A stretch of 64,000 nt of DNA from Aquabacterium humicola (GCF_030167915.1 NZ_JARGNB010000001.1:620001-684000); one strand, 5' to 3'; counted from the first letter of the stretch, positions 34,677-44,057 are shown. Program-made: numbers and translations. Notes: a model not told the origin generated them from the sequence alone.

Positions 34677-35425
34677 TTGGCCTCGACCTCGCGCTTCGCC
34701 TCCTGCCGGTAGCGCTCGATCAGGCCTTCGGCCTTGAGCTGCTTCAGCACCTCGGCCAGCCGGGGTGCCAGCGCCGCATGGCGCGCGTGCAGGTAGGGAT
34801 AGTTGTCGGCGGAGTCGAGCTCCAGCACCCGCCGGATGGCCGCCGCGCCCTTGACACTGCCGCTGGCGAACACCGGCGCCGCGGCGGCGTCGATGTCGCA
34901 GAAGGCATCGGCGCGGCCGGCGAGCACCATGTTCAGGCCCTGCGCGGTATCGGTCACGTCCATCAGGCGCTCCGGCGGCAGTTGCAGCGCCTGCAGCGTG
35001 CGTTCGCAGAACACGACGCCGCGGCGGTAGACCACGCGCAGCGGTCGCCCATGCAGGTCCTCGACCCGCTCCAGGCGCAGCGCGGGGTCGAGGCCGTAGA
35101 GCACGAAGCGGGCTTCGAGAATCGCCTCGTCGACGCGGATCGCCGACGGGTTGGCCGCGGCGTAGGCGCGTGCGCGCGCCACTTCGCCGTCGATCTCGCC
35201 CTGGGCCAGCATCGCGGCCGCCCGCTGCGTCGGCAGGTGGACCAGCTGCAGCGGCAGGTCGAGGCGCCGGAAGGCCTCGGCATAGGCGCGGCGGATCCAG
35301 CGCCCGTGATAGGAGGTCTCGGACTGGTCCGTGCCGAGCACGATCGGGCTGCGGCCGGTCTGCGCCGCCGCGGCGCCCCAGGCGAGCAGCCAGGCCGCGA
35401 GCGCATGGCGCCGGGTGCAGGACAT
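34673..35425 (-). CDS. Periplasmic solute-binding protein (SBP_bac_3 type)
   Basis: This 250-residue protein has a signal peptide (RRHALAAWLLAWGAAAAQ) and the two-lobe fold of family 3 binding proteins, which usually bind amino acids or similar small molecules. Visible segments are IDGEVARARAY and EDLHGRPLRVVYRRGVVF, the usual hinge-region pattern, and AGRADAFCDIDAA near residue 170. There is no transporter gene next to it. It overlaps the downstream kinase gene by 4 bases, so it is more likely a sensory protein than a transport protein. Its promoter should lie in the 151 bases shared with the divergent gene at 35577. Confidence 0.82.
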   Translation of the reverse strand: MSCTRRHALAAWLLAWGAAAAQTGRSPIVLGTDQSETSYHGRWIRRAYAEAFRRLDLPLQLVHLPTQRAAAMLAQGEIDGEVARARAYAAANPSAIRVDEAILEARFVLYGLDPALRLERVEDLHGRPLRVVYRRGVVFCERTLQALQLPPERLMDVTDTAQGLNMVLAGRADAFCDIDAAAAPVFASGSVKGAAAIRRVLELDSADNYPYLHARHAALAPRLAEVLKQLKAEGLIERYRQEAKREVEAK

Positions 35426-35576
35426 CGTCGACTCCGTGAGGCGGTCGGAGAATTGTGCGCGTTTGTATGCGGCGTGGCGCATGTCACGCCGTGCCGCTGT
35501 GCGACGTTTCACCAGGCCTCGGCCTCCCGAACTTGACGGTTCCCGCCGGGGGCTCACGCCGCTCACAATCGGCCGC

Positions 35577-36473
35577 ATGGTCGAGCTCTTCCGCGAAGGC
35601 GCGCCGGTCGGCGAACGGTGGACGGTGTGCCGCTGGCACGAATGTCCGCCGCAGGCGTTCACGCTGCAGGCCTTGCCGTTCGACACGTCATCGGCGATCC
35701 AGTGGCTGCACGGCTGCCGGCCGTCGGACCTGCAGCGGATGGCCGTCGACCTGCTCGATCCGCAGCTGCTGACGCGGGCGACGACTGCGCAGCTGGTCGA
35801 GCAGCTCGCCGCGATGATGGTGGGGGGCCAGCTGCGCGTGATCCGCGGGCGCCTCGGCGACATCGCCCGCGCCGCCGACGACGGGCTGGCGCCGACGCCA
35901 GCGCAGAAGCTGATGCGCCGGCTGCGCGTCACCTCGCACCTGTTCCACTTCGAGGCCGAGCGCCTTCGCATCGTCGACGCGCGCGAGTGGTCGCGGCTGC
36001 ACGGCAGCACCGACAGCGAGCGCTACCGCGTGCTGCCGCGCGCCGAGGCGGCCGCGCTGATGGCGCGCATCGCCGCGTGGCCGATGCTGTCGCACGACGA
36101 GGCCACCGCGGTCGGCGAAGGCATCGGGCTGCTGCCGGCGCACTGGCGGCCCGAGCGCTCGGAAGACGGCCTGCTGCTGGTGCGCATCGTCGACCGCACC
36201 TTCAACAGCGCGGTGAGCCAGGCGGCCGAGGCCGTCACGCCGTCGCAGATGAGCCAGGCGACCGAGGAAGAGCACTGGATCCAGATCGCGCTGCTCGACG
36301 ACCAGGACCAGCCGGTGCCGAACCAGGCCTACAAGATCGAGCTGCCCGATGGCGCCATCCGCGAAGGCCGGCTCGACGCCGACGGCAAGGCCTACGTCGG
36401 CGGCCTGAAGACCGGCGGCGCGTGCAAGGTCTGCTTCCCGCAGATCGACGCGAAGGAGTGGCGCGCGGTCTGA
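35577..36473 (+). CDS. Orphan protein with C-terminal transthyretin-like domain
   Basis: I do not recognise this 298-residue protein as a whole. It has no signal peptide and no membrane helix. The first 220 residues are mostly helical. The last 70 (starting HWIQIALLDDQDQPVPNQAY, then LPDGAIREGRLDADGKAY) look like the small beta-sandwich found at the C-terminus of some VgrG and other phage-tail or type VI secretion proteins. No such secretion genes are nearby, so a delivery role is only a possibility. The ATG at 35577 is chosen because homology-like folding begins there. There is no ribosome binding site; a CACAAT hexamer ends 7 bases before the ATG. Confidence 0.6.
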   Translation: MVELFREGAPVGERWTVCRWHECPPQAFTLQALPFDTSSAIQWLHGCRPSDLQRMAVDLLDPQLLTRATTAQLVEQLAAMMVGGQLRVIRGRLGDIARAADDGLAPTPAQKLMRRLRVTSHLFHFEAERLRIVDAREWSRLHGSTDSERYRVLPRAEAAALMARIAAWPMLSHDEATAVGEGIGLLPAHWRPERSEDGLLLVRIVDRTFNSAVSQAAEAVTPSQMSQATEEEHWIQIALLDDQDQPVPNQAYKIELPDGAIREGRLDADGKAYVGGLKTGGACKVCFPQIDAKEWRAV

Positions 36474-36494
36474 GCGCCGGGGAACCGCGGCGCT
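36473..36494. terminator. Hairpin filling a convergent intergenic gap
   Basis: AGCGCCG pairs with CGGCGCT around an 8-base loop. The hairpin begins at the last base of the preceding stop codon and ends one base before the stop codon of the convergent gene. It occupies nearly the whole gap and may serve both genes. Confidence 0.5.
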
Positions 36495-37259
36495 TCAGCC
36501 GGAGGGCGCCAGCAGCGCGTCGATGTCCGCGCGCATGCGGCGCCAGTGCGAACCCTCCCAGTAGAGCCCGCCGCAGCCGTCGCAGGCGGCGAAGCGCAGG
36601 TGGCGCGCGCGCACGTCGTCGGGCGCACGCTCGATCTCGTCGTCGCGTGCGGGCCGCAGCAGCGCATTGCAGCGCAGGCAGCGGGTGAACGGGCGCACGA
36701 GGCGCGCGAGGTCCAGGCGTTCGAACACCTGCTGCAGCTGGTCCCGGGGCTTCAGCGGCCGCACGTAGCAGCCGTGCGTGATGCCGCGGCGCTTCAGCAG
36801 CTCGCGGTCGCGCGTCAGCACGATGCGCTGCTCGTCGACCGCCAGCCGCTCGACCTCGTCGTCGTGGATGTGGTTGTCGTAGAGCGTGTCGAAGCCCAGC
36901 AGGCGCAGGCCGTGCGACAGGCCGCCCAGGTGCGCGTCGGCGATGAAGCGCACGCTGCGCAGCGGGCGTTTGCGAACCCTCAGCAGCGGCGTGATGTCGA
37001 GCGCCTCGAACTTCGGGTAGACGGCGACGCGGTCGCCCTCCTTCAGCGGGCGGTCGAAGCCGACCGACTCGCCGTTGACCAGCACCAGTTCGACCTCGGT
37101 GTGCGGCACGCCCAGCGTTTCCACCATGTGCTTGGTGGTCGCCGCACGCGCGCAGCGGACCTCGAAGGTACGGCGGCGGTGCTGCGGCGCGAGGAAGTCG
37201 TTCAGCTCTTCGTAGAAGCGAAAGCTGGCCGTGACCGATCCCGGTGCGTCGCTGTGCAT
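36495..37259 (-). CDS. Mut7-C RNase-domain protein with N-terminal ubiquitin-like domain
   Basis: This 254-residue protein combines an N-terminal beta-grasp (ThiS/ubiquitin-like) domain of about 90 residues with a Mut7-C domain, a PIN-like nuclease fold. The Mut7-C motifs are FIADAHLGGLSHGLRLLGFD, RIVLTRDRELL and GCYVRP. A zinc ribbon follows with Cys pairs in CLRCNALL and CDGCGGLYW. Family members are predicted RNases, with no well-established substrate in bacteria. The start at 37259 gives the full beta-grasp domain. The 111 bases upstream are shared with the divergent penicillin-binding protein. Confidence 0.85.
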   Translation of the reverse strand: MHSDAPGSVTASFRFYEELNDFLAPQHRRRTFEVRCARAATTKHMVETLGVPHTEVELVLVNGESVGFDRPLKEGDRVAVYPKFEALDITPLLRVRKRPLRSVRFIADAHLGGLSHGLRLLGFDTLYDNHIHDDEVERLAVDEQRIVLTRDRELLKRRGITHGCYVRPLKPRDQLQQVFERLDLARLVRPFTRCLRCNALLRPARDDEIERAPDDVRARHLRFAACDGCGGLYWEGSHWRRMRADIDALLAPSG

Positions 37260-37382
37260 GCCCCGATGCTGGCGCGCCGATTGCTCCTGCGTCAAATGCC
37301 GCACCTTCAGGATCGCGGGGTCATCGCCCGCGGTGCATGATGGTCGGGCTGGCGGTGCGACTTTCACGAAGTGAGGCGCGGC

Positions 37383-40300
37383 GTGGCGAAGACTGGGCAT
37401 GTGCTGATGATCGGCAGCCGCCTCGCGGCGGCGGGCCTGCTGCTGACGTTCGCGACCCTCGAATGGCGCGGCGCGCACCTGCAGGCGGCGCTCTTCGGCG
37501 GCATCGGCCGCGAGGCGCGCTTCTCGCTCGGCGAGGGCCGCAGCGCAGACATCCGCTTTCCCGTCGGCGGCCCGCACGACCAGCGCCTGGGCTACCGCGA
37601 CCTGCCGTCCTGGATCGAGCGCCTGCAGGCCGCCGGCTACGAGGTGAGCGCCCAGGCGCGCCTGTCGCCGACGCTGATCGCGCTGCACGATGCCGGGCTC
37701 TCGCTGCCCTATCGCGAGAAGCCGCAGGCCGGGTTGAGCCTGCGCGACTGCCGCGCCGAGCCGCTGGCCGAGCGCCGCATGCCGCAGCGCATCTACGCCG
37801 GCTTCGACGAAGTGCCGCCGCTGATGCTGCAGTCGCTGCTGTTCGTCGAGGACCGGCAGCTGCTTGATCCCGAGTCGCCCAGCCGCAACCCCGCGCTCGA
37901 CCCGCCGCGTCTGGGCAAGGCGGTGCTGGAGCAGCTGCAGCGCGTCGCGCTGCACGACCGCTCCGCCGCCGGCGGCAGCACGCTGGCGACGCAGATCGAG
38001 AAGTACCGTCATTCGCCGGGCGGCCGCACCGGTTCGGCGGGCGAGAAGCTGCGCCAGATGCTGGCCGCGTCGCTGCGCGGTTATCTCGACGGGCCCGACA
38101 CCCTCGCGCGGAGGCGCCAGATCGCCGTCGACTGGATCAACACGGTGCCGCTCGGCGCACGTGCCGGCTTCGGCGAGGTGCACGGCCTGGGCGATGGCCT
38201 GTGGGCCTGGTACGGCCGCGATTCGTCCGAGGTCGACCGGCTGCTGACCGGCCAGCGGCCCGCGGGCGCCGATGCGTTCGCCTGGCAGCGCGCGCGCGGA
38301 CTCGCCTTCAAGCAGGTGCTGTCGCTGGTGATCGCGCAGCGCCGGCCGATGCAGTACCTGGTCGACGACGGCGCGGTGCTCGACGAGCAGAGCAACCGCT
38401 ACGTGCGGCTGATGGCCGAGGCCGGCGTGATCGAACCGCCGCTGCGCGACGCGGCGCTTCGCCAGCGCCTGACGCTGGCGCCGCGCGCCCCGGCGCTGCC
38501 GCGCCCCGACTTCGTCGAGCGCAAGGCCGCGATGACCCTGCGCACCCAGCTCGCCGGCCTGCTGGGGCTGCCCGAGACCTATGCGCTGGAGCGGCTGGAC
38601 CTCGACGTCGATTCGACGCTCGACGGTCGCGCGCAGCGGCTGGTCACCGACGCGCTGCTGCAACTGAAGGATCCGCTGATGCTGCGCGCGGCCGGCCTCG
38701 TCGGCGAGCATCTGCTGGGCGAACACGACGATGCGTCGAAGATCGTCTTCGCGCTGACGCTGATCGAGCGGGCCGACGACGGGAGCCACCTGCTGCGCGT
38801 GCAGGCCGACAACGTCGACCAGCCCTTCGACGTCAACCGCGGCGCGCGGCTGGACCTCGGCTCCACCGCCAAGCTGCGAACGCTGGTCAGTTATCTCGAG
38901 GCGATCGCCGCGCTGCACGGGCAGTGGGCCCGGCGGCCGGCGGACGAGATTCGCGCCTGGGCGCCGAGCGCGCGCGATCCGCTGGCGGTGTGGGCCCGCG
39001 AACACCTGCTGGCGCAGCAGGCACCGGTCACGCTGCCGGCGATGCTCGAGGCGGCGCTCGAACGCCGCTACCCGGCCAGCCCGCACGAGACCTTCTTCAC
39101 CGGCGGTGGCGCGCACCGCTTCGAGAACTTCGACGGCGAGAAGCACGACCACCGCGTGATGAGCGTGCGCGAGGCCTTCCACCATTCGGTGAATCTGGTG
39201 TTCATCCGGCTGATGCGCGATGTCGTGCGCCACAAGGTGCACCACGGCAGCACCGAGGTCGACCAGTTGCTGGCCGACGGCACCGATGCCCGGCGGCAAG
39301 CCTTGCTGGCACGCTTTGCCGATCATGAAGGCACCGTGTACCTGCGGCGCTTCTATCGCGACTGGCGCGCGACCGGCGGCTGGGTCGATGTGCCGGCCAG
39401 GCCGCATCCGCTGCAGACCTGGCTCGACGAATACCTGCAGCGCCATCCCGACGCCAGTTTCGACGAGGTCCGCTCTGCCAGCGCCGAGGCCCGCCGCGAG
39501 GCCTATGCCTGGCTCTTCCGCACCCGCCATCCGCTGGCGCAGAACCAGCGCATCGCGCAGATGCTGGAGCGCGACGCCTTCGGCGAGATCCTGAAGGACT
39601 GGCAGCGCCTGGGCTACCCGTTCGACACGCTGACGCCGTCGTACGCCGCCGCGATCGGCGCCGCGGGCGACCGGCCGGCGGCCCTGGCGCACCTGATGGG
39701 CGTGCTGCTCGATGCCGGCCACCACCGGCCGCCGCTGCTGACCTTGCGGACACTGCACTTCGGCCGCGGCACGCCGTACGAGACGCGGCTGGAGCGGCGC
39801 CCGGCCGGTGACCACGCGGTGCTGGCGCCCGAAGTGGCTGCGGCCGCGCGGGGCGCGCTGCTGGGCGTCGTCGAATCGGGCACGGCGCGCCGCCTGAAGG
39901 GTGCGCTGCTCGATGCGGCGGGCCATCCGCTGGCGGTGGCCGGCAAGACCGGCACCGGCGACCATCGCGCTCAGCGTTTCGGCGCCGGCGGGCAACTGCT
40001 GAGCGAGCGTGTGGTCGAGCGCTCGGCGACCTTCGCCTTCATGCTCGGCGATCGTTACCACGGCACCGTCGTCGCCTATGTCGAGGGTCCGGAGGCCGCG
40101 CGCTACCGCTTCACCAGTGCACTGCCGGTGCAGTTGCTGAAGTCGATCGGTCCGCGCCTGATGCCGCTGCTGCAGCCGGATGCCGCCTGCCCGGCCGAGC
40201 CGCCGCCGCTGGCGCCGGTGCAGGGCCATGGCCTGCTGATGGTGAGCGCGCCGGTGCAGGGCCTGCGCGCGACGCCGGCGCTGCTGCCGGCGCACGAGCC

Positions 40301-40427
40301 GTCACCGGCGCCGGCCGCGCCGCGTGACGCGGGCGCGTTGGCAGCGAGCCCGCGCCGTGGCCTGAAGCCGGTGGTGCTGCCGATCCCGCTTCAGCTCATG
40401 AAGCCGACGTCAGCGTTCGGGAAGTAG
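37383..40427 (+). CDS. Divergent class A penicillin-binding protein
   Basis: This protein of about 1014 residues has one N-terminal membrane helix. A GT51 transglycosylase-like domain is recognisable by FVEDRQLL and AAGGSTLATQIEKY. The transpeptidase-like domain has SxxK in GSTAKL (Ser at about 494), SxN in HHSVNLVF and KTG in AGKTGTGD. It should act in the periplasm on peptidoglycan. The transglycosylase motifs are degenerate, with no FxxHxG after the Glu-Asp pair, and a long insertion separates SxN from KTG. The GTG at 37383 is preferred because GAGG lies 6 bases upstream; GTG 37371 and ATG 37407 are alternatives. Its last 37 bases overlap the convergent gene. Confidence 0.8.
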   Translation: MAKTGHVLMIGSRLAAAGLLLTFATLEWRGAHLQAALFGGIGREARFSLGEGRSADIRFPVGGPHDQRLGYRDLPSWIERLQAAGYEVSAQARLSPTLIALHDAGLSLPYREKPQAGLSLRDCRAEPLAERRMPQRIYAGFDEVPPLMLQSLLFVEDRQLLDPESPSRNPALDPPRLGKAVLEQLQRVALHDRSAAGGSTLATQIEKYRHSPGGRTGSAGEKLRQMLAASLRGYLDGPDTLARRRQIAVDWINTVPLGARAGFGEVHGLGDGLWAWYGRDSSEVDRLLTGQRPAGADAFAWQRARGLAFKQVLSLVIAQRRPMQYLVDDGAVLDEQSNRYVRLMAEAGVIEPPLRDAALRQRLTLAPRAPALPRPDFVERKAAMTLRTQLAGLLGLPETYALERLDLDVDSTLDGRAQRLVTDALLQLKDPLMLRAAGLVGEHLLGEHDDASKIVFALTLIERADDGSHLLRVQADNVDQPFDVNRGARLDLGSTAKLRTLVSYLEAIAALHGQWARRPADEIRAWAPSARDPLAVWAREHLLAQQAPVTLPAMLEAALERRYPASPHETFFTGGGAHRFENFDGEKHDHRVMSVREAFHHSVNLVFIRLMRDVVRHKVHHGSTEVDQLLADGTDARRQALLARFADHEGTVYLRRFYRDWRATGGWVDVPARPHPLQTWLDEYLQRHPDASFDEVRSASAEARREAYAWLFRTRHPLAQNQRIAQMLERDAFGEILKDWQRLGYPFDTLTPSYAAAIGAAGDRPAALAHLMGVLLDAGHHRPPLLTLRTLHFGRGTPYETRLERRPAGDHAVLAPEVAAAARGALLGVVESGTARRLKGALLDAAGHPLAVAGKTGTGDHRAQRFGAGGQLLSERVVERSATFAFMLGDRYHGTVVAYVEGPEAARYRFTSALPVQLLKSIGPRLMPLLQPDAACPAEPPPLAPVQGHGLLMVSAPVQGLRATPALLPAHEPSPAPAAPRDAGALAASPRRGLKPVVLPIPLQLMKPTSAFGK

Positions 40428-41740
40428 CCCAGGTTCGGGAACACCTGGGCCATGGCCGCCGGGCCGACGCCGAACCACTTGGCCAGCGTGGCGCCGAACT
40501 GGTCGAGCGAGGTGCTGGGAATCAGCACGCCGCGGCTGCCGGCATCGTCCGGGCCGCCGAGCGCGGGCGTCGGGAAGCTGCCATACAGGTCGCCGCCGCG
40601 CACCGAGCCGCCCATCACCAGCAGGTGGTTGCCCCAGCCGTGGTCGGTGCCGCTGCCGCTGGGCTGCAGCGTGCGGCCGAAGTCGCTCTCGGTGAAGGTG
40701 GTGACGCCGCCGGCCACGCCCATCTCGACGGTCGCCGCGTAGAACGCGGCCATCGCGTCGCCGACGTTGCGCAGCAGGTCCCAGTGGGTCCAGCTCTGCG
40801 CCGAGTGGGTGTCGAAGCCGCCGAGCGAGCAGAAGAACACCTGGCGGCTGATGCCGGTGGTGGCGCGCAGGCGGATGATCTTGGCCACGTGCTGCAACTG
40901 GCGGCCCAGCGGCGTGCCGGGGAAGGGTGTCGCGAAGGCCGCGCCGCCGCTGGTGCCGGCCAGCAGCTTGTTGAGCTCGATCGCGTCCTGACGCACCTTG
41001 TTCGCCGATTGCACCAGCGCCATGCCGGAGTCCATCTGCAGGATCTGGTTCAAGGCGTTGCGCTTGGCGGCCGCCGCGCTGTCGGGCCACGCGGACATGC
41101 CGTCGGCGCCGAGGTCGAAATCGGGAATCAGGCTGGCGGACTGCACGACGTTGCCGGCGCAGAAGAGCGCGGTGCCGTTCATCGAGATCGACGCCGGGAA
41201 GCGCGAGGTGCCGTTGAGCCCGTTCATCGCATCGGCGCTGCGGCCGGCCCAGCCGGTGCCGCCGCCGGTGGTGATGCCGGTCTGCATCTGCTGGATCTGG
41301 TCGCTGTGCGAGAACAGGTTGCTCGGCAGCGGCACCGAGCCGGCCAGGTACTGCGCGCGCGTCGTCGGCCGCGCCAGCATGCCGACGTTGGCGACCACCG
41401 CGAGCTTGCCCTGCGCCCACAGCGGCGCGATGGCGTTGAGGCCGCTGTTCAGGCCGTAGGGCACGCCGCCCGCCGTGGTGACGGTGGTCAGCGTCGCGTC
41501 GCCGTTGGGCAGCGCGAGGCCGCCGCGGATCGTGCGGTAGGCATTGAAGGCCGCGGTGGATTGCGGCACGACCATGTTGTGGCCGTCGTTGCCGCCGGCC
41601 ATGAAGACGCAGACGAGCGCCTTGTAGCCGGTGCTCTGCGCCTGCGCGGTGCTGCCGAAGCCGGCGGCGCCGAGCAGTGCGCTGGCTTCGAGCAGGAAGC
41701 GCCGGCGCGAGCGCTGCGGGAAATGGTGTTGGTGCGTCAT
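40391..41740 (-). CDS. DUF1501 protein with Tat signal
   Basis: This 449-residue protein has a twin-arginine signal (QRSRRRFLLEASALLGAAG) and so is exported folded to the periplasm. The rest fits DUF1501, a family with an alkaline-phosphatase/sulfatase-like fold. FMAGGNDGHNMVVP near the start, LGGFDTHSAQ in the middle and TFTESDFGRTLQPSG near residue 340 are the family hallmarks. The start at 41740 is preferred over one 27 bases upstream because the upstream ATG overlaps the preceding gene. It is the second gene of an operon with a DUF1800 protein, the usual partner. Its end overlaps the penicillin-binding protein gene tail to tail. Confidence 0.87.
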   Translation of the reverse strand: MTHQHHFPQRSRRRFLLEASALLGAAGFGSTAQAQSTGYKALVCVFMAGGNDGHNMVVPQSTAAFNAYRTIRGGLALPNGDATLTTVTTAGGVPYGLNSGLNAIAPLWAQGKLAVVANVGMLARPTTRAQYLAGSVPLPSNLFSHSDQIQQMQTGITTGGGTGWAGRSADAMNGLNGTSRFPASISMNGTALFCAGNVVQSASLIPDFDLGADGMSAWPDSAAAAKRNALNQILQMDSGMALVQSANKVRQDAIELNKLLAGTSGGAAFATPFPGTPLGRQLQHVAKIIRLRATTGISRQVFFCSLGGFDTHSAQSWTHWDLLRNVGDAMAAFYAATVEMGVAGGVTTFTESDFGRTLQPSGSGTDHGWGNHLLVMGGSVRGGDLYGSFPTPALGGPDDAGSRGVLIPSTSLDQFGATLAKWFGVGPAAMAQVFPNLGYFPNADVGFMS

Positions 41741-41750
41741 CGCGGCGCCT

Positions 41751-44057
41751 TCAGTATTGGATGGCATGCTGGCCCGAGAGCAGCGTGAGGTACAGCGCCG
41801 TCAGCGCCTTGTCGCGGTTGTCGCCCTGCTGGGCGTTCACCGCGTTGGTGATGCTGGTGCGCATCTCTGCCGGCATGCGGCCGTACAGGAAGGTCTGGTT
41901 GCAGGCCTCGACCAGGGCCGCGGTATTGCCGCTGAGGTTGACGAACGACTGGATGCTGATCGGGAAGTCGCTGCCGGGGTTCGACAGGATCTGCCAGATG
42001 AAATTGCCGCGCAGCACGGCTTCGGTCGGCGAGTAGATCTGGAACTCCGGCCCGTACAGCGACGACTGCGGCACGCGGAACATCGGCGAATAGAAGCCGA
42101 AGACCGACGGCGGCGCCAGCGGCGTCTGGCCGGTGCGGCTGAACGACCACGCCTGCTGGTTGGTGGCGCTGATCGACCCGCCGAGCGCGCGCGCGATCGA
42201 CAGGATGTGGAAGATCGGGTCCTTCAGGCGGCCGCCGGTCGGCGTAGCGGCATCGTTGCGGGCCTCGGCGTCCGTGAGGATCGCGCGCACGGTGGCGCGC
42301 AGGTCGCCGCGCACGCCGCTGCCGTTGTTGTTGAACACTGCCGTCACCCGCTGCACGTAGGCCGGCGACGGGTTGCTCGTCACCAGCGAGCGGATCAGCC
42401 GCGTGACGACGAAGGGGCCGACGTTCGGGTGCGCGAAGATGCAGTCGAGCGCCGCGTTGGTGTCCTGCTGCGTCGTCTGGCCCGCGGCGAGGTTGCAGCC
42501 GAGGAAGCTCTTCGCCGCGGTGTCGTGGTTGGCCTCGCGCGGCACCATCGGGCCGGTGAAGTTCTCCCACTCGTTGTTGATGTAGACCCAGCCGGTCAGC
42601 GCGCGCGCCAGCTGCTGCACCTCGTCCTGCGTGTAGGTCGCGACGGGCACGCCGCCGCTGGTCTGCGTCGAGCCGTCCGGGTTCAGCTTGTAGAGCCCGA
42701 TCGTGAACAGCTGCAGCAGCTCGCGAGCGTAGTTCTCGTTCGCCGCGCCGCCGGCACCGGGCTTGGTGCTGCGCGCGAGGTCGAGGTACTTGCCCATCTG
42801 CGGGCTGGTGGTGATCTCGCCGAGCAGCGTCCGGTAGTTGCCGAAGGCGTTGCGGCTGAGGATCTGCAGGTACGGGACGATCTGGTCCGGGTAGTTGTTC
42901 TTGTTGATCGAGATCACGATGATCTGGGACAGCGCATAGGCCACGCGCTGGCGCAGCTGGTCGGGCGCGGCCGACAGCCGGTTCAGGTACTGCGACTGCG
43001 CGATGCGGTTGTCGTTCGCCGGCACCGGAATGGCCGTCTCGGCCATCGTGAACTGCTCGTTGAGCCAGCCGTTGACGCCGAGCTGCTTGACGCGCGCGAC
43101 CGCGGCCGCCGTGGGGCCGAAGGCGGCCTGTTCGAGCAGCCGCGAGGCCGCGAGGTCCGCCGAACCGCCGCCGCCCGGCGCAGCGGTGATGGTCACGGTG
43201 GCCTGGGCATTGGCCGTGCCGTTGGCCGCGGCGGTGGCGCGCACCGTGACGCTGGCGGGCGAGGGCACCGCTGCCGGCGCGGTGTAGAGGCCGGCCGCGG
43301 TGATCGTGCCGACCGTGGCATTGCCGCCGGCGATGCCGTTGACCGACCAGCTGACCGCCGTGTTGCTGCTGCCGCTCACATTGGCCGTGAAGGCCTGCGT
43401 GCTCGACACGGCCAGCGAGACCGCGCTCGGGGCCACCGCGACCGTGACGGGCGGCGGCGGCGTGCCGTTGGTGACCGCGACCATGACCGTATCGCTCAGG
43501 CGCGCGCCGAGGCCGACCTGCGCGACGATCACCGGCACCGAGCGTCCGACCTGCAGCGTGGTGGCGGTTCCGCTGACCTGCAGCTGGGTCGCCGAAACGA
43601 ACGTGGTCTTCATCAGCACGTTGTCGAACTTGCTCACCACGTCGGGCGTGAAGTTCTCGCCATTCAGCGTCATCGTGAAGCTGCCGACCGCGACGCTCGT
43701 GGGCGTGGTGCTCCACAGGCGCGGCTTGATCCGCGACACGGTGAGCGTGGCTTCGCCGAAGCGCGTCGGGTCGACCGTGCTGGTCGCGCGCACCTTCACC
43801 GAGTTCGCCGCTGGCACCGCCGCCGGCGCCAGATACAGCCCGCTGGCATTGATGGTGCCGTAGGTGGCACTCCCGCCGGCGACACCGTTGACGCTCCAGG
43901 TCACGGTGTTGGGGGTGAGCGGCACATAGGCCGTCATCTGCCGGGACGTGCCGATCTCGACGTGGCCAGCGCCGTAGACGGTGATGTTCTGGGCCATCGC
44001 GCCGCCGCAGGCGAGCAGCAGCAGCCACAGGCGTAACAGGTGCCTGAAGACGTTCAT
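41751..44057 (-). CDS. DUF1800 protein with Ig-like and IPT domains
   Basis: This 768-residue protein has a Sec signal peptide (LLRLWLLLLACGGAMAQ), an Ig-like domain at about 25-110, an IPT/TIG-like domain at about 112-195 and a second Ig-like domain at about 200-290. The two Ig-like domains share TWSVNGVAGG/SWSVNGIAGG and GLYLAPAAVP/GLYTAPAAVP. A Gly-rich linker leads to the DUF1800 domain (about 300-768), marked by LLEQAAFGPT, NENYARELLQLFTIGLY and HPNVGPFVVTRLI. DUF1800 and DUF1501 genes are usually paired, as here with a 10-base gap, but their shared function is unknown. It is probably exposed outside the inner membrane. Confidence 0.88.
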   Translation of the reverse strand: MNVFRHLLRLWLLLLACGGAMAQNITVYGAGHVEIGTSRQMTAYVPLTPNTVTWSVNGVAGGSATYGTINASGLYLAPAAVPAANSVKVRATSTVDPTRFGEATLTVSRIKPRLWSTTPTSVAVGSFTMTLNGENFTPDVVSKFDNVLMKTTFVSATQLQVSGTATTLQVGRSVPVIVAQVGLGARLSDTVMVAVTNGTPPPPVTVAVAPSAVSLAVSSTQAFTANVSGSSNTAVSWSVNGIAGGNATVGTITAAGLYTAPAAVPSPASVTVRATAAANGTANAQATVTITAAPGGGGSADLAASRLLEQAAFGPTAAAVARVKQLGVNGWLNEQFTMAETAIPVPANDNRIAQSQYLNRLSAAPDQLRQRVAYALSQIIVISINKNNYPDQIVPYLQILSRNAFGNYRTLLGEITTSPQMGKYLDLARSTKPGAGGAANENYARELLQLFTIGLYKLNPDGSTQTSGGVPVATYTQDEVQQLARALTGWVYINNEWENFTGPMVPREANHDTAAKSFLGCNLAAGQTTQQDTNAALDCIFAHPNVGPFVVTRLIRSLVTSNPSPAYVQRVTAVFNNNGSGVRGDLRATVRAILTDAEARNDAATPTGGRLKDPIFHILSIARALGGSISATNQQAWSFSRTGQTPLAPPSVFGFYSPMFRVPQSSLYGPEFQIYSPTEAVLRGNFIWQILSNPGSDFPISIQSFVNLSGNTAALVEACNQTFLYGRMPAEMRTSITNAVNAQQGDNRDKALTALYLTLLSGQHAIQY

